From Aeromonas enteropelogenes (GTDB lineage Bacteria; Pseudomonadota; Gammaproteobacteria; Enterobacterales; Aeromonadaceae): a stretch of DNA of 64,000 nucleotides. The position numbers were made by a program, and so were the translations under genes. Positions 60,995-64,000 of this stretch are shown in pieces. Position 1 is the first letter of the stretch. Every line of letters starts with the position of its first letter. The stretch lies in NCBI RefSeq assembly GCF_000819845.1, contig NZ_CDCG01000018.1:295202-359201 (forward strand). Reading direction: 5' to 3'. Below the pieces are notes generated by a model. The model searched no databases, was not told the DNA's origin, and saw only the letters and a program-made list of their open reading frames with translations.

Positions 60995-61897
60995 ATGAAT
61001 AAAATTGTTACATTCGCGGTTGCCGCTTTGAGCTGCTTGGTGGTCAATGCTCAGGCAAGCGACAAACTGGTAGGCAATGAAATTCTCGCTGTCCAAAGAG
61101 GCGGTGTACCCAACAAAGCGTACTCTCAAGAAAAGCCACGATTAAGGGTCGCGACCTATAACATAGGGAAAAATGAAGCTTCTGGTAATGTAACTGATTT
61201 TACCGCGCTCAACTCAGCAATCAGCATGATAAATGCTGATATTATCGCTGTTACAGAAGTCGATAACAAAACCCAGCGCAGTCAGAAAATCAATCAATTA
61301 GAAACAATCGCAACTGCCAACAAAATGTACTATGCCTTTGGTAAAGCTTTGGATTTTGATGGTGGAGAATATGGGTTAGGACTACTGTCAAAATATAAGA
61401 TCCTGCATTCACAGACAGTGAAATTGCCGTCTGGCGATGCCGAACAACGTGTTGCGTTGCTGGCTCAGGTAGAGGTACCAGGTTTTGATTCGTCCCCCAT
61501 CATCATGGTGACTCATTTCGACTGGCAAAAAGACCCGACTATACGCACCCAACAGGCTCGTTATCTATTAGACCTGAGCATTGGCGATGCCACCTCAGAC
61601 TTCAAAGATATCGCATCATCCATCAAAATCCTGGCTGGTGATTTCAATTCAACGCGAGATGAACAACCCGTCCAAGAAATTCGCTATTTCTTCGATGAAG
61701 TCCGAAAAGATGGAACCGATACCCGTAGTTGGCCTGCCGTCAATCCTGCTATCGACATCGATCATATATTCACCTTCAAAGGCCAAAAGTGGGACGTCAA
61801 AAAACTGGAGATCCCGCACAATTCACCGGAATTTACCTGGTCTGCGGCAAGCGACCATCTCCCAGTGATTGCTGACCTTGAACTTTCCGAGCAATAA
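60995..61897 (+). CDS. Exported endonuclease/exonuclease/phosphatase (EEP) family phosphodiesterase
   Basis: 300 residues. Signal peptide to about 22 (VAALSCLVVNAQA). EEP motifs in order: VATYNIGKN, DIIAVTEVDNK (metal Glu), GLGLLSKYKI, VTHFDWQ, ILAGDFNSTRDEQP, IDIDHIF and the terminal AASDHLPVIADL (His-Asp-catalytic His). The family includes DNase I, sphingomyelinase and inositol-phosphate phosphatases; the sequence alone does not decide. Beside two exported GDPDs, a phospholipid- or inositol-phosphate-directed activity is more likely than a DNase, by inference. Confidence 0.87.
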   Translation: MNKIVTFAVAALSCLVVNAQASDKLVGNEILAVQRGGVPNKAYSQEKPRLRVATYNIGKNEASGNVTDFTALNSAISMINADIIAVTEVDNKTQRSQKINQLETIATANKMYYAFGKALDFDGGEYGLGLLSKYKILHSQTVKLPSGDAEQRVALLAQVEVPGFDSSPIIMVTHFDWQKDPTIRTQQARYLLDLSIGDATSDFKDIASSIKILAGDFNSTRDEQPVQEIRYFFDEVRKDGTDTRSWPAVNPAIDIDHIFTFKGQKWDVKKLEIPHNSPEFTWSAASDHLPVIADLELSEQ

Positions 61898-61903
61898 CAC
61901 AGA

Positions 61904-61932
61904 TGGAGGAAGCGTCAAAGGAGCTTCCTCCC
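61904..61932 (+). terminator. Hairpin after EEP gene
   Basis: GGAGGAAGC and GCTTCCTCC enclose an 11-base loop, then CCCCCCTTTA. C-rich rather than T-rich tail, so a weak terminator. Confidence 0.5.
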
Positions 61933-61955
61933 CCCCTTTAGAGATGCATTGAGGC

Positions 61956-62327
61956 TCACCGTGGCATGCGGGCAACCAGATGTCGCAGCTTCTCAACCAC
62001 TGCATCATCTTTTCGCCGGGGCAACACTGCCCCCCTTTGCTCACTGGTCTGGAAGTGGCTCTTGGGGGGCTTGGGTGGGCCGAATGGAACAGCGGTAACT
62101 TTTATGACTCGCACCATCAACATAGACCTGGCTTGTTGAAGGTTCACCACGCACTTCTCACGCTTGAATTCAGACATGACACGCGGGTGACTGATGAGCT
62201 TACGGATCAGTTGCCCTGCTGCGGGGTAAGATAGATGGAACTTGTCACAAAGTTGCAGGCTACTGATAAAACTACCTTGTAGCAAAGCCCAAGCTGCAAC
62301 TTCCTCGAAAAGGTCTTCTGATTGCAT
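61956..62327 (-). CDS. Winged-helix-like regulator, CaiF/GrlA-like
   Basis: 123 residues from the ATG at 62327, which has AAGGAGG at good spacing. The N-terminal half reads like a winged helix (EVAAWALLQGSFISSLQLCDKFHLSYPAAGQLIRKLISHPRVMSEFKREKCVVNLQQA), as in CaiF/GrlA-type regulators of acquired islands. The C-terminal half is basic and proline-rich (PFGPPKPPKSHFQ). No other regulator lies in the island, so it may control the adjacent genes. Assignment tentative. Confidence 0.55.
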   Translation of the reverse strand: MQSEDLFEEVAAWALLQGSFISSLQLCDKFHLSYPAAGQLIRKLISHPRVMSEFKREKCVVNLQQARSMLMVRVIKVTAVPFGPPKPPKSHFQTSEQRGAVLPRRKDDAVVEKLRHLVARMPR

Positions 62328-62401
62328 CCATGCCCTCCTTGGCTGGCCTACAAAACTAATGTAGAACACCATCGCCATAGGACAAAGAAAACAACTGCGA
62401 A

Positions 62402-62575
62402 CTAGTTTCCCAGAATAAACCGAGCCTTAACTTCACGAAGCAGGTCGTAAGTATTGATGCAAGGCACTGCAAACTCCCGGCAAATATTGGAGACCTTCAC
62501 TTTACGTGATGATGAGTCGACGAATCCTTCCTGGGTAACCACTGTGGCGCCGAGACTCATTGCTTGGGTCATTAA
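62402..62575 (-). pseudogene. 3' remnant of a DUF4411 (PIN-like) gene
   Basis: CPWLMTQAMSLGATVVTQE then KVKVSNICREFAVPCINTYDLLREVKARFIL is the C-terminal third of the DUF4411 family, PIN-like proteins often encoded with an antitoxin or peptidase partner. Upstream the frame runs into the FecCD permease gene, with no start codon and no N-terminal part. The junction lies near 62575-62590, so the gene was cut by a rearrangement that joined the island to the iron-uptake operon. Confidence 0.75.
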
Positions 62576-62588
62576 CCAAGGGCACGCC

Positions 62589-63593
62589 TTACGGCCTTTT
62601 CCATACGATGTATAAAACGAAGGCGCCTCCGAGCGCGGCGGTGATGATACCAACAGGGAGCTCTTGCGGTGAAAGAATGGTCCTGCTGAGTAAATCGCCG
62701 GTTGTCAGCATGACGGCGCCCCAGAGCGCTACCAACGGCAATACACGTTTGTGGGTCATACCTGTAAACGGGCGCACAAGATGCGGCACCATCAAACCAA
62801 TGAACCCAACTACACCAGTGAGAGCCACAATCGATGCGGTGCAAAAGGCACAACAGATAAAGATTTCGCTGCGCAAGCGATGCACATTAATCCCCAGTGA
62901 ATGAATGGTCTGGTCTCCCACCAAGAGCGTGTCCAGCGCGCGATAGCGCTTTAACGCCAAACCAACAACACATAGTAGGCCAAACAGAGCGAACAATAGA
63001 TTATCCCAACGGGCAAGCCCCAAACCGCCCATAGTCCAAAACAGAATCGTGCTGGCCGCACGTTGATCACCTGAGTAGATCAAAAAGCTGGTCACGGCGC
63101 CAAACAAAAATGAAATCGCCAAGCCGCACAGCACGAGATTATCGTTGCCCCGCTTTTTCTGCATCGAGAACAGAATAATCACCGCCGACGCCGACACAAT
63201 GCCACCGGAAAATGCCGCCACCGGCAGCGTCCAAGAGCCCAATGCATCGCCAAGGCGAGTGATCACCAACACAGCCCCCGCCGATGCCCCTGCCGATAAA
63301 CCAAATAAAAACGGGTCAGCCAAGTCATTGCGGGTCGCCGTTTGCAACAGCGCTCCGACCATGGCTAAACCCGCTCCGCCGATGATGGCTAGCAAAGCCC
63401 GCGGCAACCGCAAATCAACCAAAATACGGCTGATCATGTCCATCTGCCCATTGCCAAACGACATCAAGCCTGTCAGCACTTCGTTGAGCGAAAAAGTCAT
63501 CGAACCGAACCGTAGACTCAGCAAAAGCTCCACGACTAGGGCGACGAGCCCAAACAGCCACATCAACCTATAAGCATTGAGTTTTAGCGACAT
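62589..63593 (-). CDS. FecCD-family ABC transporter permease
   Basis: 334 residues, about ten membrane helices. Family signatures: RILVDLRLPRALLAIIGGAGLAMVGALLQTATRNDLADPFLFGLSAGASAGA, then GVVGFIGLMVPHLVRPFTG and LLSRTILSPQELPVGIITAALGGAFVLYIVWKRP. Such permeases import iron-siderophore, haem or cobalamin. The C-terminus ends almost at the DUF4411 remnant but appears complete. It starts 3 bases after the stop of the binding-protein gene, so the pair is one operon; the ATPase gene expected downstream is missing here. Confidence 0.92.
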   Translation of the reverse strand: MSLKLNAYRLMWLFGLVALVVELLLSLRFGSMTFSLNEVLTGLMSFGNGQMDMISRILVDLRLPRALLAIIGGAGLAMVGALLQTATRNDLADPFLFGLSAGASAGAVLVITRLGDALGSWTLPVAAFSGGIVSASAVIILFSMQKKRGNDNLVLCGLAISFLFGAVTSFLIYSGDQRAASTILFWTMGGLGLARWDNLLFALFGLLCVVGLALKRYRALDTLLVGDQTIHSLGINVHRLRSEIFICCAFCTASIVALTGVVGFIGLMVPHLVRPFTGMTHKRVLPLVALWGAVMLTTGDLLSRTILSPQELPVGIITAALGGAFVLYIVWKRP

Positions 63594-63596
63594 AGG

Positions 63597-64000
63597 CTAC
63601 TTCGGATAAAACGCATGTGAGAGCTTTTCAATCGCATCCACATTCGCCGGCCCAGGGGTTAATTGCTCGTAGCGCAGCTTCACGTAGCGCTGGTTTTGCA
63701 CCGCATTGGTGTATTGCATCAGCGGGTGGTTTTCGAGGAAGTTTTGCAGCGAATCGGCGCCGCTTGCGGTTTGATAATCCAGCAGGATGATCACGTCTGG
63801 GTTGGCTTTCGCCACGTGTTCCCAAGAGGTTGTCGCCCAGCTTACTTCCATATCGTGAGTCACGTTTTTACCACCCGCTGCGCGGATCATTGCATCTGGC
63901 ATGGCGTATTTACCTGCGGTAAATGGCTTGTCTTCCCCCGAGTCGTATAAGAAGACTTTTTGCACTTTGGCTCCCACCGCAGGCTTTGGTAATGCTGCTA
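63597..64000 (-). CDS. ABC transporter periplasmic binding protein, FecB/BtuF type (5' end outside window)
   Basis: The frame is open to the window edge; about 134 C-terminal residues are visible. Seen: KVFLYDSGEDKPFTAGKYAMPDAMIRAAGGKNVTHDMEVSWATTSWEHVAKANPDVIILLDYQ, the typical second lobe, and SLQNFLENHPLMQYTNAVQNQRYVKL. It delivers its ligand (iron-siderophore, haem or B12) to the FecCD permease encoded next. The ligand cannot be told from this part. Confidence 0.9.
   Translation of the reverse strand, partial: AALPKPAVGAKVQKVFLYDSGEDKPFTAGKYAMPDAMIRAAGGKNVTHDMEVSWATTSWEHVAKANPDVIILLDYQTASGADSLQNFLENHPLMQYTNAVQNQRYVKLRYEQLTPGPANVDAIEKLSHAFYPK

Larger units (their letters stand above)
55774..62653. 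mobile_element. AT-rich acquired island of phosphodiester utilisation genes
   Basis: Base composition is well below the backbone and the prophage. Contents are two exported GDPDs, an IS630 remnant, a UhpT-like antiporter, an exported EEP hydrolase, a winged-helix-like protein and a truncated DUF4411 gene at the right edge. The IS remnant and the broken DUF4411 gene mark past rearrangement. Exact ends are not resolved. Confidence 0.6.

Overview
The window looks like a chromosome segment of Aeromonas or a close relative. Most flanking genes are GC-rich and typical of Gammaproteobacteria (tandem fadL-type porins, rplY, hrpA, an EAL/HDOD protein, a LiuR-like MerR regulator beside a thiolase). Genus is inferred from gene content and codon use, not from a marker gene.

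Layout. (1) 1-17.3 kb, chromosomal backbone: the end of an ECF sigma factor gene with a DUF3379 membrane partner; two FadL-family outer-membrane proteins; an EAL-HDOD signalling protein; an acetyl-CoA acetyltransferase divergent from a MerR regulator; ribosomal protein L25; a LysM protein; the HrpA helicase; a CBS-domain protein; and a LysR regulator divergent from an aminotransferase, nitrilase-type amidase and solute-binding protein operon. (2) 17.3-18.7 kb, transition zone: a LexA-like box, a 40-codon gene with its own terminator, and a CRP-like site before a secreted repeat protein. (3) About 18.7-55.1 kb, a prophage of podovirus type, nearly all on the minus strand and read right to left: DUF1367/DUF1364/endonuclease, Q-type antiterminator, cargo genes, holin, SAR endolysin, nested Rz/Rz1, TerS, TerL, P22-like portal, scaffold, N4-gp56-type capsid protein, connectors, tail fibre, tail tip, ejection proteins and a 2,528-residue polyvalent protein. 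Cargo includes an H-NS paralogue, umuDC under a perfect LexA box, and a PAAR/putative toxin/membrane immunity cassette just upstream of lysis. No integrase, CI/Cro pair or replication genes are visible, so the right (early) end looks deleted. (4) 55.1-62.6 kb, an AT-rich acquired island: two exported glycerophosphodiesterases, a truncated IS630 transposase, a UhpT-like organophosphate antiporter, an exported EEP phosphodiesterase, a winged-helix-like regulator and a DUF4411 remnant. (5) 62.6-64 kb: end of a FecCD-type metal/siderophore uptake operon.

How they work together. Late phage genes carry intrinsic terminators at several junctions, as expected for a Q-antiterminated operon whose output is tuned gene by gene. 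Six TGCGCA palindromes inside terS are a candidate packaging (pac) site. The PAAR cassette suggests that the prophage arms the host type VI secretion system. In the island, the exported phosphodiesterases could release sugar- or glycerol-phosphates that the antiporter imports. These functional links are inferred from family membership and gene order.
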